Assembly: GCA_036023115.1 (NCBI GenBank)
Contig: JAYKKT010000080.1
Span: forward strand, 9,880,501 to 9,944,500
Direction: 5' to 3'
Source of the DNA: Brasenia schreberi
Taxonomy: Eukaryota; Streptophyta; Magnoliopsida; Nymphaeales; Cabombaceae
DNA: 64,000 nucleotides
Both the position numbers and the translations under genes were made by a program. The notes beneath the pieces were generated by a model. That model ran no database searches. It was not told the origin of the DNA and saw only the letters and a list, made by a program, of their open reading frames with translations. This document shows positions 1 to 12,091 of this stretch, one piece after another (within the stretch, counting starts at the first letter, position 1; the number at the start of each line of letters is the position of its first letter).

Positions 1-1041
1 ACTTTGACTTTCTTTTGAATAAAAAAATATATTTCTCATTTGGTTTTGACATTAGGGAGAATTTGTTCTTCTTGATTTGTTTTCTCTACGGGTTCACGGC
101 TCTCTTAAGACGACGATGGAAGCCGACGAGCGTTCACTTGCGTGGGTGTAAAGGTGGCCATTTTGGTTTCAGTGGGGCGGTGGTTTGGTGCTTGGTAGTA
201 GTGCCCCTTTAATTCAATGCTTCTTTACCAAATTGCTTTCGAGTGGATCTGATGATGATATAGAAATGGTCACGGTGGTGATGATGGATGTCAAGAAAAA
301 CATGGATTCACCGTCATCAGCATAGGGTCATTCATTTCGGTGGTTACCATTCCTCTTCTTCACTGCAACTCTTTATTCCCCTCCCCACCTCCATTAAAAT
401 CTCCACTCTCTCTCTCTCACACACACACAAAAAGACAGAAATATGGGGTCGTTGATTGTAGGCTCTTTTCTCTCTCACTAATCTGAGGTTTCACCATGCC
501 CTTGTTTTCCTCTTAACACTCACCATCAGTCTGTTCCTGAGCTAGGTTTAGGTTTAGGATTGAAGTTTTTGTTTTTAACGATTCGTTGGTAATGGCGGTG
601 ATGGTGCAGATGGTCTTCATTCTTTTCACAGGGCGACTGTGACCATGCCGGTTCATCAACCACCCCCTTTGTTTTTTCTCTCTCTAAATCACCTGTTGAA
701 AGGTTAGGTTTTTCTTGGTGTGTTTTGGGAGTCACCAGTTCCTCAACCACCCCTTTTTGTATGTTTCCCTTTTCTCTATTTGTCTGCTCAAAAGTTAAGA
801 GGTTTTTGTTGTTTTTATTGGGACCTTTGGGATTCGGAATTGTGGGTTCTGGAGTTCTTTTCTTGTTTTGGTGAAATGAGTGTTCGTTCTTCGTGAGATC
901 TTGTGCTTGTGGCGATTGGAATGGAACGAGGGCCGCACCCTGCATTGGTGAGTCTGCTTTTGGCTTTCCCTGTTTTGATTTCTTAGTATCGTCCCTTAAT
1001 TCTAGTTGATATTTTATTTTTGATAGTCCCAGCTTCGGTGA

Positions 1042-1045
<4 letters not shown>
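1..1045. other. non-coding, pyrimidine-rich, UTR-like flank
   Basis: No protein could be recognised. From about 350 to 530 the plus strand is rich in C and T, with short CT and CA runs, as in plant 5' UTRs. A strong splice-donor-like GTGAGT lies at about 950 after a GC-richer stretch, so this may be the untranslated first exon of a plus-strand gene. No coding exon follows that I can connect to it. A TTTAGG-like double repeat near 545-560 resembles a short telo-box. Confidence 0.3.

Positions 1046-1139
<94 letters not shown>
1046..1139. repeat. (CT)n microsatellite
   Basis: About 47 dinucleotide units of CT/GA with one interruption near 1131. On the minus strand it encodes an Arg-Glu run inside a spurious 223-codon frame. 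Its length makes it a likely polymorphic locus. Confidence 0.97.
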
Positions 1140-2472
1140 CCCCTTCCTCATGACAAAGTTGTCGAATTTGGTATCCATGTCTGTCCTTGAAGTTCATTTA
1201 TGAATATGTAACTTGTGATCTTTCTTTCCTTTTTACTTTTTATTGTTCCTTAGATTTATTTAATCTACTTGTGGAGTAATTTGCATGGTGAATCATTTGC
1301 AGATATCAGGATATTACCTTTTCTTGATGTGGAAAATTTTCCAGTTGCTGCATTTAGAGATGGTTGCTTTATAATCTTATGTGATAAATTGTAGTTTATG
1401 TTTCTTATTACGTTTCTGGAAATGGTTCGATGAGAAAAGGACATTGAGAACTTTTGCTCGCTTATGGCTTCTTCCTGATTTAAGTTTAGGTATAGCATTT
1501 CAACGTGCTGCTTTCTTTTGGTCTAGCACATGGATCACAACCAAATACGAGTCATTCTTGTGGTTGTTACTGATATTTGGTGCATCTGATGTTTGCTGAT
1601 GCTAATTCTGTGTGCTCAATGTATTGTTGATCCCTATTGTATAGGAACTGGAAACACTGGACATGAGGAACGGAAGCCTTCTCATGAAAAAAATGAATTC
1701 TTGATTTCGAGCCCTTTTTATTTGATTTGATCCTTTACAATTGTTTCCAAAGTTAGGGTTGGGTACTGAGAAGTCCTTTCTTGCACTTGGTTTATGAAAA
1801 CGTTCATAACTTTTCAATAAGAAAGAAAGATTTGATTTATTTATTGTACCAGTCACGTGCATCACAATCTTTTTCCTTCTGAACAAGTTTCTAGCTTCTT
1901 CTTATAAAGGGGTATTAAGTTACTAACTAGAGAAGTGAGGAGCAACTGTTGTTCGTTACTTTGTGTTTTCTCACAATTCCCACAGAGGAAATGCCTTAGT
2001 AGTTGAGAAGCAGTATGAAATCTAACCAGCAGTTACTGCATAGTTAAGGCCAGTATAACACCACTTATCACTTGACTCTTCATAACTCCTGGCGATCCAG
2101 TTAAGTTACAGTATCATAGTGGAATACTATGTGTATGTGATGTCTCTATTTATCTATTCCCGACTCAAGACGAGATCTAGTCTGAGGTTCATCGAACTGA
2201 CAAAACCTTGCATGTTCAAGATTTTACTGAAATGAATGAACAATTTATATGAAACTTTTATTTCCAATTGTCAAAAATGTTTTCTATGTTCCCGTAGCAG
2301 CAGCACCTCTACAATTTGGACTTCAATATCATATGATTGATACACAATTTATCTTCTACATTTCTTATCGAAGGAGCAGCTGATAGGCTAATACTGTAAT
2401 TATCACAGTCACAAGATCTCTTGCATAGTTTGAAAACTTAGTCACTCAAGCCCATTGACTTGGTTGACTTTT
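1140..2472. other. no gene seen
   Basis: AT-rich sequence without a recognisable coding or repeat signature. The short open frames here have no motif or codon bias that would support a gene. Confidence 0.5.
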
Positions 2473-2490
2473 TTGAATATTATAAAACAA

Positions 2491-2689
2491 CAACTAAGCC
2501 TTTTCTCATACTAGATAGGGTTGGCTACATGGATTCTTTGTTTCCACATGGCCCTATCATAATTTGTAGAATTGATGGTAAATAAGTCCGACAAAGTTTT
2601 ATGCTCGCTGTTGGAAGCCTAATGCAACCTTCCTCTTTTATTCGGGCTTGGACCGGCCATGCAAGGGTGATCCCTTACATGGACGGAGT
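2491..2689 (-). mobile_element. SINE-like, internally deleted RTE LINE derivative
   Basis: Read on the minus strand, this 199-bp unit begins with the same 5' sequence as the nearly full-length RTE LINE at 43841-47114 (ACTCCG.CCATGTAAGGGAT at its start). It jumps after about 145 bases to the last 60 bases of that LINE and ends in a short TTG tail. It is flanked by a direct repeat of about 18 bp (TTGAATATTATAAAACAA) at 2473-2490 and 2690-2707, the mark of LINE-type target-primed insertion. The motif GGTCCAAGCCC near the 5' end resembles a degenerate pol III B box. It encodes nothing and would have depended on an RTE reverse transcriptase. It may belong to a known plant SINE family with TTG tails; that needs a database comparison. 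Confidence 0.8.
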
Positions 2690-2707
2690 TTGAATATTAT
2701 AAAACAA

Positions 2708-4590
2708 TACACATATATCACATAAATGGAAAAACTTCTACGTTTTTGAAAAGTCTATCGTACAACAAAAGATTTTGAAACTACTAACATTCTTATCACT
2801 TTTGCATGATCTTGTTTTCTCTCAAGTCTCACGGAAAATGCAAAAGCTTGTTGGTTTTACTTAGTGACTTGGCCAACTTAGCATGAGTTATTATCGACTC
2901 AACAAGTGAGACTGTGAGACCCAAGGATCACTCATTTCGTGGTTAAATCAGCTGAGAAAAGCTGAAAAAATTGTGCACCATTATTCTGCATACCTGGCTA
3001 GAACATGGAGGTAATTTCCATAACCACCCAAAACTCCCAGCTATGAACCTTAGGTCCACACTTGTGGACTGTGTCAAATCAAAGGGGTTAGCAAGGAAAA
3101 AGATTTGGGTTGGGGTCTATTCTAGAAAGAGATTTGTAATACCCCAATTCATCACAGCAGTTCAAATTGGGTGATTACCTCCCGCACGACAAATGAAAAC
3201 TACAAAAGTAAAAAATTAATGTAGATAAGTGGGGCAAGAGGCATCCCTTCTCTTGCGTCCTATCTTCAATGGCTTATTTTCCTTATGTAGAGTGGTTCAT
3301 CCTCTTCTATATTCAATCCAGCCTGTTGCAGCTGACACAGCAATTGCAGAAAGGTAGTGGATCAAAGACTACGAGTAAGGATCCCTCTTCTCCATGCACT
3401 AGTCTGCCATTTCTACATATTCTCCCTCGGTTTGGAAGGCACCAGGAGACTAACAAAAGGTGGTCATCTCCATGGTTCTTGACAAAATTTGGATGGTTTC
3501 TCATTCCCACTTCATAGTTAGATAAGCACCAACACAAAGGAGGCTGGATTGCAGTAACCTCTATCTTAAGATCTATCTTGATCACAGACACTTATGTGGC
3601 CACGTTACTGGAATCCTTGTGTTTCAAACTATAGGCCTTGTTTGAGCTGCATCCAGCTTGTACATTACTCCTATCATAGGACAAGTGAAGAGCCTGTTCA
3701 ATCTACAATGTTTGATAATATCCTTGCAAGCACCCTCTTTTTGTCTTTTTTTTAATTGCAAGTAGGACATTAAGTCCCCAATAGTATTCATGATCCCTGT
3801 GATTCTTGTGCATAAGAGAGCAGCCTAGCCAATTTGGAGGATAATTAACCAGGTATGATTTAACTATATTGAAGTGAACCACGTGTTCGATGTCAGATCA
3901 AGCCTTGAAATGTGGATATAAGAAGGTTCTGACTATCTGAGTACCCGAACTTGCCCATAAGATCCTGCTCATCACCTTCAACCTTTGTAACATGAGATCT
4001 TTCTCGGAAAGCTTATCTAATTGGTCCGGGTTCTTTAAGTCCTAGGGAAAGATGATATCTAGTTGCCAGTGCTGGTTCTTTTGAGGACACCACATGTCTG
4101 GAGTCAGGTCTGAGGAGGCGACACATCTGGACACAAGCCATCAACTTGTGTGCATTAAAAGTTATGCTTTCAGGCTCTAGGATGCAACCAACACTTTGCC
4201 ACTATCCAACATCCTCTTTGTAAAACATGTTGAAATGTAGCACCTTTACACAACAATACTAATAATTAACTAATTTTGATAATAGTGCCATCTTGGTGGT
4301 GAAACCCATTGATACGAGTTACTTAGGAGAGCAAGCTCATTCCTAAAGTCGCAGGGTAATAAATTAAGCAGAAAGTATGCTTAAATCACTCAAGGAACTG
4401 TTGTTTAACTTGTGTGGGAGCTAGGATAAGATCTTTAACCACTACTTGGCTTGTGTGAGAGCTAATATAAAGTCTTCACTTACTTTAGGTGCACACACCG
4501 AAGTGGATGGAAGTGGAAAAGAGAAAGATTAACTTTCATATAACCAAGACAAGATGATTGCTCAATTCAAATGAGGGTACATGCCTATAT
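2708..4590. other. no gene seen
   Basis: Intergenic sequence with scattered short frames and no recognisable domain. The overlapping frames at 3269-3517 (+) and 3313-3591 (-) share the same bases and neither has a family motif. Confidence 0.45.
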
Positions 4591-4594
4591 CGGG

Positions 4595-5262
4595 TTTCAC
4601 TATGTCACACGGGTGCGGGTGCGGGTGGGGGATACGGCAAATTTCAAAATTTTTGGGTGCGGCACGGGTATATAATATATAATATTATATATAATATTCA
4701 AGTTAGAACAAGTGAGACATCAATTAACATAAGTATATGACAATAGCAAGTACATAACTTTATATTAAAACAAAACACATAAACGGTAAACAACTACTAA
4801 TTTCATCATAATACACAAATTAATCTTCACCGATCTGGACTCATTTATCCAAAAAGACCCGAACTTCAAAGTCGGTGCTAGATTTTGAAGCGTAAAATAT
4901 CTACACAAAAGGAAGTGAAGAAGGTCTGCATTGAGATATTTTTTCTGTTTTTATCGGCAGAGTTTCATGGGAGATGACGGAAGACATGCTGAAGGAGCAT
5001 TTTGGAAATTATGGTGAGGTAACTAAGGTGGTTATCATGGGAGATAAGGTCACAAGTTGACTAAGAGGCTTCGGTTTCATCGTCTTCGCGGATCACTCCC
5101 TCCTCGATCGGGTTCTCCAGGATAAATACACCATAGATGGCAGAACTATAAGTTACCTTAAAAAAATCATTTTTTTTTGTCATGCCGCACCGACACGGTG
5201 TCGGTGTTGGTGTTAGTGTCGTACCCATGTCGGGGTCGACACTCCACCTCTTAGAGGTGTTT
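4595..5262. mobile_element. candidate non-autonomous DNA element carrying an RRM fragment
   Basis: Left edge is a GC-rich block of GGGTGCGGGTGCGGG type at about 4605-4630. Right edge is a GC-rich block of repeated GTGTCGGTG at about 5180-5245. Between them the DNA is AT-rich except for an exon-like RRM segment. A second, more decayed region at about 6590-6900 shows the same order: a GGTG-rich left end, then a GGCAATTTTTGAAATT.ATGGGT stretch, then a right end with GAGTGTCGGGG and CATGGGT. This suggests a repeat family. I could not find clean terminal inverted repeats or a TSD, so the class (MULE, hAT or other) and exact ends are uncertain. Confidence 0.4.
4950..5150 (+). pseudogene. RRM-domain fragment of an hnRNP/Musashi-like RNA-binding protein
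   Basis: One reading frame gives an almost complete RNA-recognition motif. It starts at an RNP2-like FIGRVSWEMTEDML, continues with KEHFGNYGEVTKVVI, and reaches an RNP1-like RGFGFIVF followed by LLDRVLQDKYTIDGRT. This matches the first RRM of plant hnRNP A/B-like (Musashi-type) proteins, which bind mRNA. There is one in-frame TGA just before RNP1, at about 5057. No start, second RRM, glycine-rich tail or flanking gene is present. The fragment sits in the middle of the repeat-like unit above, which suggests capture of a gene piece by a transposon rather than an old local gene. Confidence 0.8.
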
Positions 5263-5295
5263 GTGTGACTTAGGGGTTACATGTGAATTTAATTA

Positions 5296-5902
5296 CAACA
5301 ACTACAACAACAACTAAGCCTTTTCCCATACTAGACGGGGTCGGCTACATGGATTCTTTGTTTTCATAGATCCCTATCGTGTGCCACGTTAACAGTTAAC
5401 TCACAATAAGCTAGATCATTCTTTATTGTTTCTTTCCAACACTTTTGTGGTTGTCCTCTACCTCTTTTAATACTTTCTAAATTTAGTTTTTCTACCCTTC
5501 TTACAGGTTCTTCTTTTGATCTTCTTTCTATATGTCCAAACCATCTTAAACGATATTCTCTCATTTTATCCTCTATTGGTGCCACTCCTAATTTGTTTCT
5601 AATAACCTCATTATGTATACGGTCTTTTCTTGTATGACCACTCATCCATCTCAACATCTTCATTTCTGTCACAGACATCTTTTGTACATGTTGATGATTA
5701 ACTGCCCAACACTCAGAACCATAAAACATGACAGACCTAATTGCTGCTCTATAATATTTACCTTTTAACTTTAATGGTATCTTCTTATCACAAAGAATAC
5801 CTGATGCTCCTCTCCATTTTAACCAACCAGCATTAATTCTATGCGTAACATCTCCATCAATTCTTCCATCACTCTGAAAAACTGACCCTAGGTATTTAAA
5901 AC
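5296..5902 (-). mobile_element. RTE-clade LINE, 5'-truncated
   Basis: Minus-strand copy of the last ~600 bp of the RTE LINE. It encodes the C-terminal tail of the reverse transcriptase (121-codon frame at 5364-5729; motifs [41 protein letters not shown]) and ends in the family 3' end (AAGGCTTAGTTG followed by TTG units). A 19-bp TSD with one mismatch flanks it: TTACATGTGAATTTAATTA at 5277-5295 and 5903-5921. 5' truncation with a long TSD is the normal outcome of incomplete LINE reverse transcription. Dead on arrival, because the endonuclease and RT core are absent. Confidence 0.93.
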
Positions 5903-5921
5903 TTACATGTGAGTTTAATTA

Positions 5922-7263
5922 AACAAAGAAAAAAAATGACTTTAAGAGGTAGCAACTACATTAAGTGATTCTTTTGGAGAATGTAACAGGACAAACTAAA
6001 TTAATGACTAATAACAAGATTCTCAGAAATAACAAGCTAAATTAATGGCTAAGAAAATAGGAAAGGACAACTTAATGAAAATAAGTAGGTTCATGGGGAA
6101 TTAAATTAAGCAATTAAGACTTTGGAAAAACTAAAAGATGGGATCACCAAGGGCATTAGATGACATTGAATCAGGTCTTTTATGTGATTTGATCCAAATC
6201 TAAGATTTGCCACTCCCGTGTGATCTATCTCTTAGAAAGTTATGCGAAAGAAAAGGATTTCTCCGTACACTTGTTGTCCCACTTTTATAGAAGCAAATAC
6301 CAGTAAGATTGATGCTTAGCTTTGTAGAACTTAGTGGGAGCCTTGATGACCACCTATGAACAGGCATAAAAGCATATGTCCATATACTTGCAACCCACTC
6401 GTACATAAGCAAGTGCCAATGAAATTGACATTTAACTTTGTACAACTCTGTGGGGAGACTTGATTCCCACCCAATCTCTACCTCCCAAATGAGAGAGAAT
6501 GCAGGTCAAAGGAGGAAAGGAGTACCCAAATGCTTTTCTCAAATTCAAGCTAGTAGTATGCTGAGTCCTTGATTTCTATCTATATCACACTGGTGCATGT
6601 GCAGGTGTGGAAATGGGTGGTAGATATGGTGCAACACATGGCAATTTTTGAAATTCATGGGTCTGAAAACATGACTATATATAAGTTCTGACAACTATCA
6701 AATAAACGAGGAAATGTTAATACCTGAGTCTATCCAGATTGTCGTTCTCCTAGGTTGATTCACTAATAAAGTGATAATCGATCAATATTCATGAAGTATC
6801 TTATTGACATGGTACTTAAACAATATTTAAAATAGATGTGCCGAGTCGGACACAGGAGAAGAAGGTGTGAGTGTCGGGGATTTCAACATGGGTCCAGCAA
6901 CGTGGTAGGAGTATCTATATGACATTCTTTTATTGTTATTTGAACAATCACTTTTGTGATTGACTGGTTAAGTACAAGGAAACATGAAGCTTCTCTGACA
7001 GGAACTTGGATGTGGAAGATAAGTCATGTCTCTGAGCTTTGCCTTTATGTAATCCCAGTTGAAGGCAGAAGGAAAAGACTTTGAAAGTTCTTACCGTTTT
7101 TTTACCTTCCTTCTCTTCTAATGAGACGTCTCATCTATCAAATGAAGGGTACATGGTGGGTCTAGCATCAAAAGAGGCCTTTTCATTCCTTCACCCTGCC
7201 TTTGCTTGTAACGCATTGGATCCTCTTTCAAATGAGTATAAAACATGGGTCTGGCTCTGCTGC
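5922..7263. other. non-coding; decayed second copy of the 4.6-kb repeat
   Basis: No gene seen. About 6590-6900 resembles the repeat at 4595-5262 in the order of its motifs, but lacks the RRM exon. Confidence 0.4.
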
Positions 7264-8082
7264 CTAAAAACTGTTGCTGGAGCAAAGAAGTATGTCCCTG
7301 GAACAAAGCTCTGTCTTCGGCCTGACATTAAACCATCCATTCACCCAACTAGAAGCAAGCCAGCACGTGGTGACAGAAGCCGCAATCAATCCCGCTACTT
7401 CCAGGACTTCCCGATGATCTTGCTATTGCTTGCCTAATCCGAGTCCCACGGGTTGAACACCGTAAACTTCGGCTAGTCTGCAAAAGATGGTATCGTCTCT
7501 TGGCTGGTAACTTCTTTTACTCACTCCCGCAAGAGTCTTGGAATTGCAGAAGAGTGGATATATGTCATTAAGAGAGACCGAGATGGGAAAATCTCATGGC
7601 ATGCTTTTGATCCTGTGTACCAACTATGGCAGCCCCTGCCTCCTGTTCCTAAGGAATATTCTGGAGCTCTTGGTTTTGGCTGTGCTGTTCTCAGTGGCTG
7701 TCACCTGTACTTGTTTGGTGGGAAGGACCCACTAAAGGGATCCATGAGACGTGTTATTTTTTATAGTGCTAGGACAAATAAATGGCACCGTGCCCCAGAT
7801 ATGCTTCGTGGCGGCACTTCTTTGGCTCCTGCGTCATAAACAATTGTTTGTATGTGGCTGGTGGGGAGAATGAGGGTGTGCCCCGGTCCTTGAGATCAGC
7901 TGAAGTCTATGATCCCAACAAGAATCGATGGTCATTTATTTCAGATATGAGCACTGCAATGGTGCCTTTCATAGGTGTTGTCTATGAGGGTAAGTGGTTC
8001 CTAAAGGGACTTGGTTCTCATCGGCAGGTTCTGAGTGAGGTCTACCAGCCAGAGACTGATAGCTGGTACCCTGTTTATGATG
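7264..8082 (+). pseudogene. F-box/kelch-repeat protein pseudogene (At1g55270-like)
   Basis: Joining three frames gives an N-terminal conserved block (KTVAGAKKYVPGTKLCLRP), an F-box (DDLAIACLIRVPRVEHRKLR, then KRWYRLLAGNFFYSL) and three to four kelch units (LSGCHLYLFGGKDP, NNCLYVAGGENEG, SAEVYDPNKNRW). The parent family are SCF ubiquitin-ligase substrate adaptors of about 430 residues. Here the frame is broken near 7393 (one base lost), 7526 (one base gained) and 7812 (one base lost). The C-terminal third is missing after YPVYD, and the usual N-terminus before KTVAGA is absent. The run is colinear without introns. Residues remain very conserved, so inactivation is fairly recent. It may be a retrocopy or a captured fragment; no poly-A or TSD was found. 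Confidence 0.88.
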
Positions 8083-9572
8083 ATTCTCGTGTCAGTTTCA
8101 ATCGTTCTGTACAATGAAGTTTCTCCTAAAATGAAGCGCTCAACATTGACGATTTGCGGGCAATCTCAATTGTAAGCGGGAAGAGGAGAAGAGAAAGCTC
8201 TAGAGAGATGAAGAAAGTCGTATGCATTGGCATGGTGGAGTAACTCATGAGCTTCCTGAAAACTACATCTCATACAATGGTAAATGATTTTATATTTGCA
8301 AATATGTACTATAAATGTCAGCAGAGATCTGGTTAGAGGCCTTAACGTGAGATCTATCATGCGGGCTCAGCTCTGCAGTTGTCGCAAGTTGTTTGGATGT
8401 AACGCAACGGCACACCAGAGATCCTACATGGTAGGTCTCACGTTACCTGATCTCTCCTGCATAGGAGAGTCTCCTGAAATAGCAGCGGTTTCTATGTTTC
8501 CATTTTTGCTGGGATACTTGTATCAGTCTGTTATCATATCAATAATGACAGTGTTCTTTGAACTCTATCCTGTAACATAGGTTCTTCTTGCTATTTACCA
8601 TTGGTATTTGAGGCGTATTCTTAAAATATCTATATCTACTGTGACAATGGGGGACTATTCATGATTGAATTCCATATTGAATCAATCCCGTACCGATTCC
8701 GAATTATAGGAATGTATTTTTATGGTAAAACTTCGTTTGAAACAATGTGGTAGAAGGCAACATGTGACTTGAATGACCTGATCGGCTGTGGATTTTTATG
8801 TCCATCATCTGCTCTTGGCGTTCAAACTAAAACCTCTTTTCACTATTGACACTCTAAGGGCATGGTTTGCTTCGCTCTTGTATTTTCCATTGGGCAAAGT
8901 TTTCATTGAAAAATGAAAATTTTGCCCCGTATATTTTGTTTGTTTCACGATCAGAAATGATGGATAAGGACTGTTTCTGTCTTGCGAATTGATCCTCAAT
9001 GTTGGCGTCCAACCCCACCATAGAAAGCTAGTTTTTGTCCAAACCATTAATCAGAAGCATTTCTGCCCACGGTTTTCTGAAACCGTTGGGTGGTTTCCGA
9101 GAGGTATAAAGGGAAGAGAGAAAGAGAAAGAGAAGGGGAGAGAGCCACCCAAGAGAGGGAGGTTGCTGCCTCCCTCCATCCTATGTATTCTGCCGATGGC
9201 CACCATCATCTGGCTTTGCTCCCTTTGGCTACTGTTTTCTACCGACGACCACCAGCCGTTGGTGTCCTTCTTCCTCTATTCTTCAAGCCTTATGTTTTAG
9301 CCTACTGATTCGGCCTTTTGGCCTTTGACAGAACCTAACCGTTATGACATTTGATCGACGTGCAGATCTTGTTCGATTCGGCCTTTGGCCTTCTAGCCTT
9401 TCTTTCCTGTCACCTGTCTCAGGCCACAGTTTGTGGTTTTCGACAGACGACCTGTTGTTTTCGATCAAAACAGGGAGTTCTCTCTTATATTCCTCCCTTT
9501 TTTTATTTTCTTGTTTCACAAAACTTAACAACGTACTTATTTGATTTCAGGTAACGAAGCCCTAATACCAGT
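8083..9572. other. non-coding; small inverted repeat; Copia leader at the end
   Basis: No gene recognised. An imperfect inverted repeat (16 of 18 pairs) lies at 8344-8361 and 8427-8444. From about 9100 the sequence is purine-rich (9110-9150) and then CT-rich. By position it is probably the leader of the minus-strand Copia element whose LTR follows at 9573. The open frames at 8989-9300 and 9283-9554 show no gag motif. Confidence 0.4.
9558..9570 (-). other. Copia primer-binding site (degenerate)
   Basis: Minus strand reads TGGTATTAGGGC two bases after the LTR end. This is a mutated form of TGGTATCAGAGC, the complement of the initiator methionine tRNA 3' end used by Copia elements. Confidence 0.6.
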
Positions 9573-10034
9573 TGTAGGACGATCTGGTTTTCCGATGATC
9601 GTTTGATCCTTTGGCTTGCTCCTTCAGCTTTCTTATCGCAGTGGATTTTCTCCTAGTAAACAAAGAAAATGATGGTTTGTGAGTTTTTCCCGGTTTTCCA
9701 TAGTCGGATTTCACACGGAGGTTTTTTCTTGTTTTTCTTTTTCTTTTTATAATTCTTTTGTGCACTGCTCTTTATATATAGAGCAATGTCTGGTCCTCCT
9801 CTAGGATATCTAGGGTAGGCTTTCCGTTCTAGAGCCTTTATCCGGCTGTTACAGAACAAATCTATAACAGTCCGGTTGTTACGGATTTATTCTGTATCTC
9901 CATGAGAAACGGCTAGATAGCCGATCTAGACATTTCCATGAGTGAAACTGCTGAGAATGACTAAGTTCTCGCCTTTAAAGTTACTAGGTTTGGAAGGACT
10001 AGAACCAACCTTTTGGCACGATCCGGTTCCATCA
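9573..10034 (-). mobile_element. Copia 5' LTR
   Basis: On the minus strand this 462-bp block starts TGATGG and ends CCTACA, so it has the TG...CA form. A TATA element (TATATATAAAGAGC) lies near 9770-9785, and a Met-tRNA primer site follows immediately. The internal region is lost beyond a few hundred bases, and no second LTR was found in the window. I infer a truncated element. Confidence 0.6.
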
Positions 10035-11402
<1,368 letters not shown>

Positions 11403-11710
11403 CTAGGGATGGCAATGAGGTGTAGTGGGGCAGGTTACCCAAACTCGCCCCGCACTAGAGACCCCTCATGAGACCCTGCATCGCCCGGCCCCGCACTATG
11501 TCTTGGAGATCAAACCCTGTATTTGCCCTGTGCTTCAGCCCCTTCCCACTTCAACTTATAAGAAATAATTTTAGAAAATCAGTTAATGTTATATATTTTA
11601 TATACAACATATAACATACTCTATAAAATATATATACATGTAAAATATATACTTAGCCTATGTACATATGTATATATAAACACATGTACATATTATTTAG
11701 ATTAACGCAC

Positions 11711-11753
<43 letters not shown>

Positions 11754-11985
11754 GTAGTGTTAAAATGTCTTTCGGTATATAGTCTTCCATAAATATCTTC
11801 GCTTCTCAATGTTTGAGATAAACGGTAGAGATTATAAAACACTTTGCACAAAGTATAAAAGTATAACGATACTTTTAATTCAAATCTCTACCATTGAAAT
11901 CAAAGAATATTGAAATGTTTATGTAAGATTATGCACCGAAAGAAATTATACAGTTAACTCTATCTCACATGTATATATATGTATA

Positions 11986-12020
<35 letters not shown>

Positions 12021-12091
12021 CAAGGTGAGATGGTTTAGGTTAAATCCTACCCCACCCCACTTGCGGACTTTTTTTGGCTCGCAATCCCTAG
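11403..12091. mobile_element. candidate hAT-type MITE
   Basis: Left end CTAGGGATGGCAA followed by a GGGGC-rich stretch. The right end, read on the minus strand, is CTAGGGATTGCGA and also leads to a GGGGTGGGGT stretch. Such CTAGGGATGGCAA termini are typical of plant hAT-like miniature elements. The interior is AT-rich, non-coding and holds two microsatellites (11715-11750 and 11978-12020). An 8-bp TSD is not visible, so boundaries are approximate. Confidence 0.5.
11978..12020. repeat. (GT)n/(AT)n compound microsatellite
   Basis: A run of GT units passing directly into TA units, inside the candidate MITE. Confidence 0.9.

Noticed and set aside
545..560. Telomere-like TTTAGG repeats
   Set aside because: Only about two and a half units; better seen as a telo-box-like promoter motif or chance.
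526..1197. 223-codon minus-strand frame with a long Arg-Glu run
   Set aside because: The run is the (CT)n microsatellite read in reverse, and the rest lacks any domain or splice context.
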